A DNA stretch of 64,000 bases from Stramonita haemastoma (Eukaryota > Mollusca > Gastropoda > Neogastropoda > Muricidae): assembly GCA_030674155.1 (NCBI GenBank), contig CM060329.1, forward strand, positions 29,008,186 through 29,072,185. The letters are read 5' to 3'. Position numbers and translations under genes: made by a program. The stretch's first letter is position 1; each line of letters starts with the position of its first letter. Under the pieces are notes generated by a model. The model was not told the origin of the DNA. It made no database searches and was given only the letters and a program-made list of their open reading frames with translations. Positions 1-11,318 of the stretch are shown in pieces.

Positions 1-315
1 ATTATTTTATATCGAGGATAATGGAATGAGCACTCTTGTACTTTTTTACATCAGTCCCGTGTGTCAGCAATTTGTAGATGTCATCTGTTCCACCCGCATA
101 CGATGGCCTACTCTTACGAAAAGCAAACAGGATTTAACGTGTGCGCAAGATGTTCGTGCGTTCGCACACGGGGCTCGTTTAAGTCTTATCCGAATGACTT
201 TGGGGAGAGTGGAGTCAGCACGCTGTCATCTCAGGAGAAAATCTCCTCGACCGGAACTTGAAACCTGGGTCGTCAGATTGCCAGCGCACTGTTCTTGACC
301 ATTAGGCATCCCGCC

Positions 316-318
<3 letters not shown>
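1..318 (-). mobile_element. SINE-1 copy, minus orientation, cut by window edge
   Basis: The element reads from its 3' tail (window start, ATCGAGGATAATGGAATGAG) to its tRNA-like head near 290-315 (complement of an A-box-like segment with the words TAGGC and GATGCC). Its body has the family words seen at 19993, 49234, 50294, 52640 and 53034, including GGCCTACTCTTACGAAAAG and the block around TGTGCGCAAGATGTTC. The tail probably extends to the left of the window. The head is diverged. The family is recognised by internal comparison of copies in this window, not by a database name. Confidence 0.8.

Positions 319-403
<85 letters not shown>
318..403. repeat. (GA)n microsatellite
   Basis: About 43 uninterrupted GA dinucleotides directly abut the head end of the SINE-1 copy. 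Confidence 0.98.
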
Positions 404-406
<3 letters not shown>

Positions 407-1029
407 CTTGCTATCTAGTAATGACTTGTAACGTAACGCAGAAGCAGAGAAAGAAAGAAATCGGCATAGAAGAGTCACATCCCTTATACTGTTTGTCACA
501 GTGTCACTTTTTTTCTTTTTCTTGTGGTAGTCAAAATCAATTTTTGTCAGTAAATATATATTTTCATGTCTGGGGTCAATGTATTTTTCAAAATGTCAGA
601 TAGGCAGGTCTCCTACAGGCAAACAGACTCCTGATATTTCCTGGACTTTTCCACCACTGTTTCAGACTCCCAGGCTCATGTACAAACCCTGTATATACTA
701 AATGACAATGTTAATTCACTGTGCATGAGTACTGAGTATGATATATTTTGGAATCCACTACATTCCTGTATCAGGTGTTCCTGTTTTCAGAGGTGGGGTA
801 TCATGTACATTCCGACTGCAGTACAGACCATGGTGTTGTAACACTTCTGCTCTAACAATTTTTGTTGGTTTTTAAGAATGCAATCATTTTTGCTACATCT
901 GGTGCTGATCAAAATTTCACAAATTTTTCTGAGATTTCATTTTCAAAGGCTTTCTTCATGAAAGCAAGATTGAAGAGCTGGCCACTGAAATAAGTACAGT
1001 ACAGACAGAGAAGAAAAATAAAACCATAC
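404..1029. other. No recognisable feature
   Basis: AT-rich sequence without a convincing coding exon, RNA gene or repeat on either strand. It lies just 3' (on the minus strand) of the last exon-like segment of the C-B-A array. Confidence 0.5.
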
Positions 1030-1845
1030 CTGTTCAGTCCCCAGTGACTTGTCCACAGCAGATTCTTGGGCACTAGATTCTGGCTCCACAGCTCCTGAAA
1101 GCAGTCAGTAGCTTCAGTAAGCTCAGAGATACAACAGTTTGATTCTAACACTTAGATGTATATATACATCAGAGAATTAACATTGCTCTTAAAGCACTGT
1201 CTTCCAACATTCAAAATTACAAACTATCGATATATATAATTATGATTTCCTTTTTTCTTCATAAAATTAAATATTCTCAGATTTACCGTCTGATTTGAAT
1301 GCAGCAAATTGCTTTATTTTTTGTTGCTTTATCGCTCTGAAAATGGAGACAAAAGTCCTCACATGAGGCAAGTATTAATTTTGATTTTTCTGCTGATTGA
1401 AGCTGACAGAGTACACTTGACATCTCCACTGACAAAAAAGCAATCTCCATTTTCTTTTGCAAAGTATTTCATCACAAAACTTTTTGCTATACTTGTAGTG
1501 TATTCAAGAAGATATTATTTCACGTAGAGACTATACAGCTCTGTACATAAAGAAATCTACCATGTACAAAACACAAAGCTTTCTTTTCAACCTGGGGTTT
1601 GTCCAGTGTTACTGTGATCCTGCTTCCTGCAAGCAAATTCACATCACCAATGAATCGTTTTCTAACATGTCAGCTTATGCCCCCCCATCCTAGGGATATT
1701 AAATATCAAAATGAAAATACATGATCATATGATTTGTCATTTGCTTTACTCACTAAAATACAAAAATTACTTTTTCTTATTCCCTTTGAAGCAGAAAAAT
1801 TCAAAATTATTTTTTTCAAATATTGCTGCAAATCATCATTAAATT

Positions 1846-2110
1846 TGTCGATTCAAATATCAAAATAATTCAATGTTATGATTTCATCACAAAATAATTA
1901 ATTTTTCTTCAAAAACATCACCACTGTTTCATATTTGCTTCATGAGGTCAAATACCTAAATGGGTCAATTTCACTTTATTTCTAATTTCAATTGATTAAA
2001 ATATCAAAATGACTCAATGTTATGATTTTATCAAATGCATTAATGACACTTCAAAACCATCACGGTTTCATGTTTTGATTCATTAAGACAAATACCTGAA
2101 TGAGACACTT
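1846..2110. repeat. Diverged direct repeat, two units of about 130 bp
   Basis: The words ATATCAAAATGACTCAATG / ATATCAAAATAATTCAATG, CATCACNACTGTTTCAT and CAAATACCTAAATGGG / CAAATACCTGAATGAG occur in the same order in 1846-1975 and 1992-2110. No coding potential is seen. Confidence 0.6.
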
Positions 2111-3310
2111 TCAGTTCTTAGAAACTTGACAAATTCACAGTTATCCTTTAAAGATGCTTTCACATTTACGTAACCCCGCTTTCTTTTTTATCTCACACAT
2201 TACCTCTACACAGTGTGATCATTCCACTCCTCCACCAAGATGTTCGTGATGGCTGTCGTTCCACCATGATGCGCAGTTGTCGGTCAGTGTCCCCCACTTT
2301 CACCTCCTCTCAGCTGCTATCCATCCATCCATCCCCGCTGGTGCTGATTACAGCAGGAACTGACCACACTTGGACTTGGTAAAAGGAAGAAGGGGCTGTT
2401 AATTTCAGCACTGGGCCCTGGACCGAGTTATGCAGGAGTTGCGTGGTGTGGACGCCCATTCCTGGTCACTTGATTCAGTTCTCACCCCCACAGTTCCTGA
2501 AAGTAATAACAAATGATAAGCTACACTGAACATTTCTTGCCTCCTTGGCTTACACATTACAGTTATCTGATCATTTCGTTTTGAAACACAATGAATTAAT
2601 GTTCCTTACAGATCTTTTATTCTTTACAGCCCTTGTAAAAAATTCACCATTGCATTATTTGCTTAGATATTTAAACGACTTAACATTTTCAAAGTTGAAA
2701 TCCACAAGGATTACCTCAAAACAATGTCACAATCTATCTTCAACCCCTCCATTGCAAGCTTTTCCCCTCAGAACCAGCTGACCAATGTACACGAGAACAG
2801 TTAAAAATGTTGAAAATGCAAGCCAAAAACTATGTTGTTTCCTGAACATTTCACTTGTTGGTTTTTCTGTCGTCACACTGAAGGACACAGCAAAAGCTGC
2901 TGTAAGAGCCCTTTACATGTCAATTAACTAGTGACCACAAACTATTTTGGGGCTGAATAGATGAGTTCAGTCATTTTCTCACCTGCATTTTGTCACAGAA
3001 GGTCTGTCATTTTCTCACCTGCATTTTGTCACAGAAGTTGTTCCCCCTGAATGCTGGCAGGTGTTGACATCAGCGGCAGCAGCTATCTGATGACAGACAT
3101 ATCTATCACATAGCAGTGAAACATGAAGACAGACTGATTCTATCACACAGCAGCTATCTGACGACAGACTGATTCTATTACACATCAGTTAAACATCTTC
3201 ATGTTAAAATTCAGACCCACAGGAAACAGACAGAACAAAATGGGAGAAGACAGAGAATGCAAATACAAACAATACAGAGACAGGCAGGAGAATGGATGAT
3301 ACACAAACGC

Positions 3311-3475
3311 ATCACATAAACAAATACTAGCATACACAACAAACGTCACAAAGAATGATAAACAAAAAGACAATGCATCACATAAACAAATACTAACATA
3401 TCACACAAAATGTCACAAAGATGACAGACAAAAAGACAAATGCATCACATAAACAAATACTAACATACATCACAT
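3311..3475. repeat. Tandem repeat, about 66-bp unit, 2.5 copies
   Basis: ATCACATAAACAAATACTA recurs at 3311, 3377 and 3444, with CGTCACAAAG-like and GACAAACAAAAAGAC-like words between. It lies in an intron-like stretch between a C and a B segment of the module array. Confidence 0.8.
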
Positions 3476-4040
3476 CATCACAACTAAAACTAAACAAACC
3501 CAAAGTTACCAAGTGTCCTGATGTTTCCTTAGTGACCGCTGTCTGAGGCAGGTGATGAACTTGACCACTGCTGGTCAGGCTTCCATGATACCTGGTAACA
3601 CACATGGACATCATTTAAGTAGAAATAGGGGGGGTTTGTGTTTTTTTTAAAACATGAACAGTAAGTGACAAAAGACACAAGAGGTAAATGTGTAAATCAA
3701 CTAACACAGACAGGTCACTCACCTCATCTCATAACACTAACATGACCACAGCTGATTGCACTTACATAGCATTTGGTCAAACAGGTGTCCATCACGAAAG
3801 AGACAGCTAGCACAAAACAAAGTAACCACAACCCAAAATGACAATGAAAATGCAGAAACAAATGATGTACGTAACAGTGACTAACAAAATACTTTTTTAA
3901 ACCAACACAGAAATATGAGACAAAAATAAAAATACAGAAGTATGTAGAACTGTACCTTGTTGACAGACTTCAGCTCTTGGTCACTGTCTGTTACATGTAC
4001 CGTCCTTGCCACTCCACTCCAGCCCCAGTGACTCTGAAAA

Positions 4041-4197
4041 CAGTCATCATTGGTCATTCTGAACATTAGTCATCATCAGTCATACTGAACAGTGAGTCAT
4101 TATCAGTCATACTGACATGAGTCATTATTAGTCATACTGAACAGTCAGTCATCATCAGTCATACTGAACAGTGAGTCATCATCAGTCATACTGACAA
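4041..4197. repeat. Minisatellite built on AGTCATACTGAACAGT
   Basis: Five imperfect units of about 30-33 bp carry the words TCATCATCAGTCATACTGA and ACAGTGAGTCAT. The array directly abuts the acceptor side of the A segment at 3956-4033. Each A segment of the array has at least one such word at this place, so expansion happened in one module. Confidence 0.8.
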
Positions 4198-5084
4198 TCC
4201 TAAAAGTTTCATTAACATACAATACATTCAGTTTATTACTCTACATTAACTAGTCAAATAGAAATAAAATCTGTAATTTTCTTAAGTAGTCAAATGCAAA
4301 TAAAATGTGTCATTTTCTCACCTGAACTGTTGTACTTTCACAGGATCTTTTGGCTCCCCTCTATGCAGGCAGCTGTGACACTGTTGGCCAGACACCTGGA
4401 CAGGAGCTCTGTTGTCAGACTGATTCTATCACACGGCAGTGAAACATTTTCAACATAAAATGCAGGCCTGCAGAAAGACTCAGACAGACAGAAAAAAGAA
4501 AAAAAAAAAAAACGACAGACTTGGTGCCACAGAAAGACAACCAGAACAGAGACAGACAGACAGACAGACAGACAGAGTGGATGACAGACACATAAACAGT
4601 GACAAGATAAAATCAAAGGCAAAACACTGAGTCACACACAGAGAAGTATTACCAATTATCCCACACTTATTTTGGTGACCAAAGCTCGAGGCAGGCCTGA
4701 TGGCAATGGACTTGACAACTTCTGGCCAGCTTTACCTGGTGAAACACATGTCGTTCACAACTATAACAAAAGCCTTACACAAATTATCAGCAATACAAGT
4801 CAGCAATAATTTTTTTTTTAAACACACACAAAAGGCAATTAAAGACAAAAAATAATTGAATAAGAAAATAAACTAAGACTGAACAAAAAGTCAAACAAAA
4901 AAGAAAAATGTGAACAAAAAAGCTTACTTCTTCAGAAACATACCTATGTTGAGGCACTGCAAGTTGTGACGACGCTACTGCAACACAGTCCTCAGCACTG
5001 GACTCCAGCTCTGAAAGTGATAAATCATCATGAGGCATACTGTCAATCCTAAAAGTTTTATTCACATCCACATTACATCCAATA

Positions 5085-5390
5085 ACACAAATCACTTAAC
5101 GTGGCAAAGTCAATGTTTAACTAGCATGTACATTGCATTAAATAACACACATTCAAGAACATACATCACGTAAAGTAGCAAAGTTAAAGTTTAACAAGTA
5201 TACACATTACATTAAATAACACACATTCAAGAACACACATCACTGAAAGTGGCAATGTAAAAGTTTTAAATAACACACATTCAAGAACATACATCACTTA
5301 AATGGCAAAGTCAAACTTAACTAGTAACACATTAAATACACATTCAAGACATACATCAAAGTTTAACTAGCATCCACATCATATTCAAAG
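5085..5390. repeat. Tandem repeat, about 75-bp unit, about 4 copies
   Basis: Units carry AATAACACACATTCAAGAAC, ACATCACTTAAA-like and GTTTAACTAGCAT-like words. The copies diverge and shorten toward 5390. The array fills the intron-like gap between segments A (4944-5010) and B (5427-5510). Confidence 0.75.
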
Positions 5391-6734
5391 TGGCAAAGTT
5401 ACAAATGAAATCTATCATTTTCTCACCTGGACTCAGTCGTCCATTCACAAGACCTGCTTTACCCCATGCAGGCAGGTGTGCCATCAGGTCCATGCACTTT
5501 GACAGCAGCTCTGTCAACAGTCTGATTCTATTACCTGGCAGTGAAACATTTTCAACATGAAATGCAGGACCTCAGAAAGCCACAGACAGACAGAAATAAG
5601 AACACAGACAAGCAAGACATTCACAGACAAAACATACGGAATGGCCGGCCATGCACACGACAGACATGTAGACATATCCATAAATTAAATGACAATGCAC
5701 ACACTGGCTTACATACATACACCAGGTCATAAAGACATAACTATTACCGTGTAACTTATCTGATGGTGTTGGCATGACCACAGCTGGCTAGCAGGTAGAC
5801 CTTGCATAGTACCTGGCAAAACAGATGTACTCAAAGTTAAAGACGGCATCAAAAAGTATGACTCAACTTGCTAATGAAGTAGTACAATTACTGTACTCAC
5901 AGTTAAAACTAACATGAACCAAAATTATTCATAAAATAGTGAAACACCTGTAATCACAAGTCAAAAATAGCATATAACAAAATGTATTGTAACTTACAAT
6001 CAAGATAAATGACAAATGTCTAACAAAGACAAAAACAAACAAATAACACAGAAAACAATGAGAAAAAAATCAGTCATTATGAAACAGAAATGAAAAATAA
6101 CCCAAACATACAAAAAAGCTCACACACTAAGTATGCAGAAGAATACCTCTTTGAAGACAGGATGCAGCTTGAGATGACTGTTCCTTGGCACTTGTTTCCA
6201 GCACCAAAGATCCTGAAAGCAGTAAATCGTCATCAGTCACACTGAAAATGGTAAAAGTTTCATAAGCACAAACTATACAATTACATGGCCACAATACTTT
6301 CAAACGGATGAAGTTTATTCTTGACTAACATCCCTCCCCCCAAAAAGATAGCGTAATGAATTCATCTGATAAATCATAAAAAGACAAAACATACAAAAGT
6401 CATCTCTGATATACAACCTTATCTTACAAATATTAATTATTCAACAAACACTGCTGGACACAGCCGTAGATCATGTGCCCAAGATCTCAAAACCACCAAT
6501 GAACCTGAGGAAAGAATATCCCACTTTTCAGACTGCATAGTAATATTATTCATAAACCATTTGAGTGACAGAGGACTCCTTTTCTTACCTGTCCTTGGTT
6601 CTACTTCATGCTGGTAGGCACGCTGTCGGTACTCCTACGCGTACTCCTTGGTAGCAGTTTCTCTGTGAACAAACTAATTTTCCGCATGGCATTAAACATT
6701 TTCAAAATGAAATGCATGCCCCCCTTTCCAGAAA

Positions 6735-6895
6735 AAATGGCAATAACAGACAGAAATGGCAGATAACAGACAGACAGAAATGGCAGATAAAGAGAGAAAT
6801 GGCAGGTAAAGACAGAAATGGCAGATAAACAGACAGAAATGGCAGATAACAGACAGAAATGGCGGATAAAAACAGAAATGGCAGATAAAAAACAG
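6735..6895. repeat. Short tandem repeat on AGAAATGGCAGATAA
   Basis: About nine imperfect units of 15-21 bp (AGAAATGGCAGATAACAGAC and shorter variants) lie just upstream, on the minus strand, of the B segment at 6589-6662. The matching array in the other copy is at 12276-12435, with different unit lengths. Confidence 0.85.
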
Positions 6896-7204
6896 ACAAG
6901 AATGCAAGCAATCCTGCAATGACAGAAAAAAAACACACAGAGAAAAGGGGGCAGAATAAAACACTGAAAACTACAGTATTTAAATAACTTACACATATGC
7001 CAAAGATCAGACGAGACAGAAAGATATATTGATTAATCTGTACCTTATGGAAACTACAGTATTTAATCTGTACAGATATGTACAAAGATCAGACAAGACA
7101 GAAAGATATTAAAAAGAGGATTAATCTGTACTTATGGCTGAAGTGATGAAGAAGGCTTCTGATGGTGCTGGGCCTGTCTGAAACTGTCCGAACTTATCTA
7201 GTTC

Positions 7205-9190
7205 CTGGTAAAAGAGATCATTATTAAAAAAACATTACATACATAATAAGCTGCTGGTCCAGCTTTCAAACCAGGAATGTCAGTACTGCTGTGAAAGGCT
7301 GAATACAGACCAGCCTGGAAAACAAACTGTTGCCTGCTGTAATGCTTCTGTCCCTCTGGATAACCGTCTTGGTCAAGGGACTGATGATGATGATGATGAG
7401 CTGTTGAATGTTGATGATGATTATGACGATGATGATTGTCTTTCAACCTTCTGCAAGACCTTTTCCCCGTTTTGGTTTTGTTTATTTATTCTTTAGATGG
7501 GGAGTTTTTCACTTGGTTTGCCCGATTTGGATTTTGGGTGGGGTGTGGAGGGTGTTCTTATTAGTTTAAGTTTCCTTTTTTATTATTGAGCATTTCATGA
7601 AGGCATTTTTCCGTTATTGGTTTAGGAGTTTTTGTTTGGTTTTAGTTTTTGTTTTTAGGGTTGTCTCCTTTTATTTGTTTATAATGTTTAGTTCAGTATA
7701 TGTAATGTTCGGTTTTCCTTTTTTTTCCCATTTCGTTTTAATGGGTTATTCTCTTTTAAATTTTTTTTAGTTCATCTCACAGGTTTATCATTTCATCATC
7801 TGCCAAGCACCAGTCGTTGTTCTTATCACTCATTCCAAACTTACCCCACAACAACTGTATCCTGGCAAATTCCAATGTACTCAAAGCCTGGAGGTGACCT
7901 GGAGCTTTGTTTACATGCAGGACCAGAACACAGCCACAAACCTGGGGAGTCCTTGCAGTGTTTGTCTCTTTTCCCCCTCCCCCCTTTTTCAATTTTCCAT
8001 TTTTAGTTTTTTTGTTTGTTTGCTTTGTTTTGCTTGTTCCTGTTTTGAAATGGCTTTCGAGTGCTCTTTTGGGGTTTTTTTTTTTCAATTTTCAGTCCTG
8101 TTTCCCCTTTTTAATCAATGTTTGGTTTATTTCCCTTTTTGATTTACACCATTTTTATTTTTATTTTGTCTGTCTTTTGCAATGCACTGCCTTGCATTGC
8201 ACTCCATTTATTTTGGTTTAATTTACTTCAGTTTGTGTAGACTCGACTCCCTTATATAAAAAAAATATATATATCTGCAGTAGCTCAGCCTTGGAAAACC
8301 TGAAAATTCGCAATCTCATGCACCAACTGTAGAAGCATTGGATTAAAAGTATCACAATTCAACACTCCAAGACCAGCATACCTTCTGGTCCCAGACACCA
8401 AGTCCAGAAGCCCTTCAAGTCTTTAGCACTGCTAAATTATTTTTATTTTATCATCCCTTCTCCATACCTCAACAGAGATCCTAAGAAAGAAATACATACA
8501 GTAAAGATGTCCTGAACTCTGCAGGACTGTAGTGCTGACACCTTCATCCTAGTGTCCTTTGGTGACAAGGTCCATCACAGCCAGCCAGTGTCTGTTAACA
8601 GACATAAACATGTGTGTCACTAACATGGCACTGTAATTGTAAAAGCAGAGAGAGAGAGAATGAATAAATGAATAATCTTTATTTTTCAATGTAACAGAGT
8701 AAAATTTACATACTTTTTTTCCTCCAGCCCTTGCCCTGATTAGGGAAAAAGAAGAAGAAGAAAAAAAGAACCCTACCAAGACAGGAGAAAAGTCAATAAA
8801 GCAGAAAGCAAAAACAAGTAAGGAAAACATCATCACCAATATTGTAAAAAGGAGATAAGTATACATTCAACAAATACATAATTCCCATAATGTACATTAA
8901 TACTTGTTTAAGACAAAAGAGATAATATGTATTCAACAAACAACTACAATCCCTAACCACCAGAAAATTCATGTCAAAAGATACACTGGTTATAATTAAA
9001 TCAAATAGATCAAGACTAGGAGTGACAGCAGAGAAGAGAGCAGCCCGAACAAAAAAGATACATATTTAAACATGGCAAATCTTTCTTACTTTAAAACACT
9101 ATTATGAAGAAAAGGATTGAAAAAAAAACAAAACAGACCCCCCCAAAAAAAAAATTTAATAAATAAATCCCCCCCCCCCCCAAGCTGTCC
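7205..9190. other. Unassigned sequence with a (GAT)n tract and T-rich block
   Basis: There is a GAT/GATG-rich stretch at 7381-7440, then a T-rich plus strand at 7450-8240, then AT-rich sequence. Apparent open frames here are low-complexity (poly-Phe/Cys or poly-His) and have no recognisable domain. No gene is supported. The stretch is repeated at 12750-14730. Confidence 0.5.
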
Positions 9191-9198
9191 ACAGAAGG

Positions 9199-9227
9199 AG
9201 AGAGAGAGAGAGAGACGACCAAGACTG

Positions 9228-9263
<36 letters not shown>

Positions 9264-9310
9264 AGAGATCAGAAGAGAGAGAGAGAGAGAGAGAGAGGAG
9301 GAGAAGAGAG
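9199..9310. repeat. (GA)n microsatellite, interrupted
   Basis: GAGA runs interrupted by CC/AA. The counterpart at 14738-14920 is much longer, which shows strong length difference between the two copies of the duplicated segment. Confidence 0.95.
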
Positions 9311-10091
9311 AAAGAAAAATGTTATAAATTTGATCCCAAATGATCTCAATTCAGAACATGACAAAATGTATACAATGCATCACACCTTCACAATCAGAAT
9401 GGGGCTAATTTAATAGCTTATTTGAAAAAAGAATATCACTTTGAATTTGGCTGGCAAACACTCCTATACCCAAAATCTCACCATGTCATTGATGAACCTG
9501 GGACTCTGCAGAGAACCTTTTGCTAATACATAGTAAGGAAATGTAACTGACGAAGTTAAAGGACACGTTTTAAAAAAAATAAAAGCCTGGAATTTGAAAC
9601 CAGAAGCTTGTAAGTGCGTAGTGTCTGCCTCTTCCATTGTCATTGTAGCCCTGTGAAAATTTCAAATTCAATACCATGAAAAAAGGCGACTGAAAATAAT
9701 TACCTTCTGATAGTATGTGTGCAGCCATCTGAGAACTTGAAAAAAAATGCAGACTATAGCCTAACAACTAAAGTTCACAAATTACTCCTTCAGCTGGCGT
9801 CAACCCCAACATTGAACTCATGCTCACCTGCTAAGAGCGCGCCATGTTAAGCAACCAAGAGGGATAACTCTATGTGTCTTCTCATTACTCAGACTGATCA
9901 ACAATGGGCCAAGTTTCTAATCCAGATTTGTTGTTGTTTGTTTTGTTTTGTTTGTTTCTAAAGTGACCTGTGTTTACCTTGATGTTGCTACAGGATGTGA
10001 GCGCGATGGGTTTCTTTTTTGGGGGGAGGGGTCCCCCTCCCTCACAAGATTGTAAAGGTGAACAAAAAGGGAGTATGGACACAATAGCAAG

Positions 10092-10103
10092 ATGGGAATG
10101 TGT

Positions 10104-10134
<31 letters not shown>

Positions 10135-10142
10135 GGGGGGGG
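10092..10142. repeat. (TG)n followed by poly(G)
   Basis: TG dinucleotides run into about 24 consecutive G. The other copy (15704-15741) has almost no TG and about 30 G, so this locus is length-variable or poorly resolved by sequencing. Confidence 0.95.
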
Positions 10143-10200
10143 AGGAGAAAGGAGTGGAATAGTGGGGTGTTTAATCAATCACGACAACAATGACTGCATG

Positions 10201-10355
10201 TAGACATCTTGCGCACACGTTAAAATTCGTTCCCCTATCTGGAAGAGTAGGCCATTGTGTGCCAGTGGAACGGATGACAAAATTGAACAAAACTGCACAC
10301 ACACGGTGACTGGATGCAAAAAAGCACATGCGATTATTCCATTATCCTCAAAATA
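10201..10355 (+). mobile_element. SINE-1, 3' half only
   Basis: The copy begins at ACATCTTGCGCACACGTTAA and continues through the family body (AGAGTAGGCCATTGTGTGCC, GGAACGGATGACAAAATTG) to the 3' end TTCCATTATCCTC. The tRNA head is missing. It is followed at once by the (ATCT)n tail of a LINE in the opposite orientation, so the two elements sit tail to tail. Confidence 0.85.

Positions 10356-10410
<55 letters not shown>
10356..10410. repeat. (ATCT)n / (GATA)n, LINE 3' tail
   Basis: About 14 tetranucleotide units. On the minus strand they follow directly after the end of the LINE open frame, as expected for a microsatellite-type LINE tail. The counterpart at 15959-15994 is shorter. Confidence 0.9.
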
Positions 10411-11218
10411 CCTTAGTCTGGGGGGCACCCATGAAAACTTGACAATCAGTTCCCTCCATTCCTCTCTCTGTTCTGCCTTTTCTCAGGGTTTTTGTTGAGT
10501 TCTAGGCCTGTCCATTCGCTGGTGTTGTCCTCCCATCTCTTCTTTGGTCTGCCTCTTTTTCTTCCTCCTTGGACAGTGCCTTGCAGTATTGTTTTTTGCA
10601 AGTCCTTTTGATCTTGTGACATGCCCCTATCATTTAATTTTAGGCATCTTTATTATTGATAGAAGATTTTCATAGGGACCAATGGTTTGCTGGATTCTGC
10701 TATGCACGTCTTCGTTGCTTATGTGGTCTCTGTAGGAGATACCAGGGAGTCTCCTGAAGCATCTCATCTCTACTGCCTGTACTCTTCTCTCCAAATCTGC
10801 AGTCAGGGTCCATGATTCACAGGCATACAGGAATGTGGATATGACAAGGGAGCGCATTAGTCTGATCTTGGACTTTAGTGAGTATATTTTTATTTTTCCA
10901 GATGGCGTTCAGTTTTGACAGTGCTGTTATTGTCTGTGCAATCCTCTATACTACTTCTGACTTGGACCCCTTGTACGACAGCTCCCAAGTACTTGAAGCT
11001 TTGAACTGTTTCCAGCTTCTGGTCATTGACCCTGATATCAGTGCTGATGCCCTTGGTGTTATTGGTGATCAGTTCGGTCTTCTCTGCACTGATTTCCATG
11101 CCGTATGTTTTAGAGGCCTTATTCAGGTGTTCTGGCTGGCAAGATCTTGTTCTGATCCTGCTAGTCCATCAATGTCATCTGCGAAGCGGAGGTTTGTGAT
11201 TGTTCTGCCACCAATGCT
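10411..11218 (-). mobile_element. LINE reverse-transcriptase 3' fragment, cut by gap
   Basis: Minus-strand frames encode the C-terminal part of a non-LTR retrotransposon polyprotein. The words LYACESWTLTADLERRVQA, MRCFRRLPGISYRDH and QSFKYLGAVVQG are typical of the region after the RT catalytic domain. The fragment is broken by frameshifts and ends at the N run. It is the same insertion as 15995-16797. Confidence 0.9.
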
Positions 11219-11318
11219 NNNNNNNNNNNNNNNNNNNNNNNNNNNNNNNNNNNNNNNNNNNNNNNNNNNNNNNNNNNNNNNNNNNNNNNNNNNNNNNNNN
11301 NNNNNNNNNNNNNNNNNN
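11219..11318. other. Scaffold gap (100 N)
   Basis: Exactly 100 N. A fixed round length is a typical placeholder for a gap of unknown size. Both flanks belong to the same 5.4 kb segment. Confidence 0.99.

Larger units (their letters stand above)
1030..7204 (-). other. Tandem array of three-exon modules (C-B-A), unknown gene or pseudogene
   Basis: Read on the minus strand, exon-like segments bounded by splice-type signals recur in strict order. C starts at 7204, 5812, 4735 and 3591 (acceptor ACCAG). B spans 6589-6662, 5427-5510, 4322-4408 and 3019-3086 (acceptor usually ACAG, donor CAG/GTGAGAAAATG or GTAAG). A spans 6147-6212, 4944-5010, 3956-4033, about 2424-2496 and 1030-1094 (acceptor TTTCAG, donor usually AG/GTAT). 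Flanking intron stretches are conserved too, so whole segments of roughly 1.1-1.4 kb were duplicated. A segments in one frame give related Ser/Glu-rich peptides: AVEPESSAQESAVDK (A at 1030), LESSAEDCVAVASSQ (A at 4944), LVLETSAKEQSSQAAS (A at 6147). B and C show no frame open in all copies, and A lengths vary by one or more bases. This may be a rapidly evolving repeat-exon gene, a decayed one, or a spliced noncoding RNA. I do not recognise a protein family. Confidence 0.45.
5778..11218. repeat. Left copy of a 5.4 kb segment duplicated across the scaffold gap
   Basis: The segment runs from CCACAGCTGGCTAGCAGG to CTGCCACCAATGCT and is repeated almost base for base at 11319-16797. Differences are mainly small indels, microsatellite lengths and a few substitutions. 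The left copy ends exactly where the N run begins. It includes modules C3/A5/B4/C4 of the exon array, a T-rich block, (GA)n, (TG)n-poly(G), a SINE-1 fragment and the 3' part of a LINE. Confidence 0.95.

Noticed and set aside
6601..7085. Phe/Leu/Cys-rich open frames resembling membrane proteins
   Set aside because: They arise from the antisense of the AGAAATGGCAGATAA tandem repeat; overlapping frames in all phases look the same.
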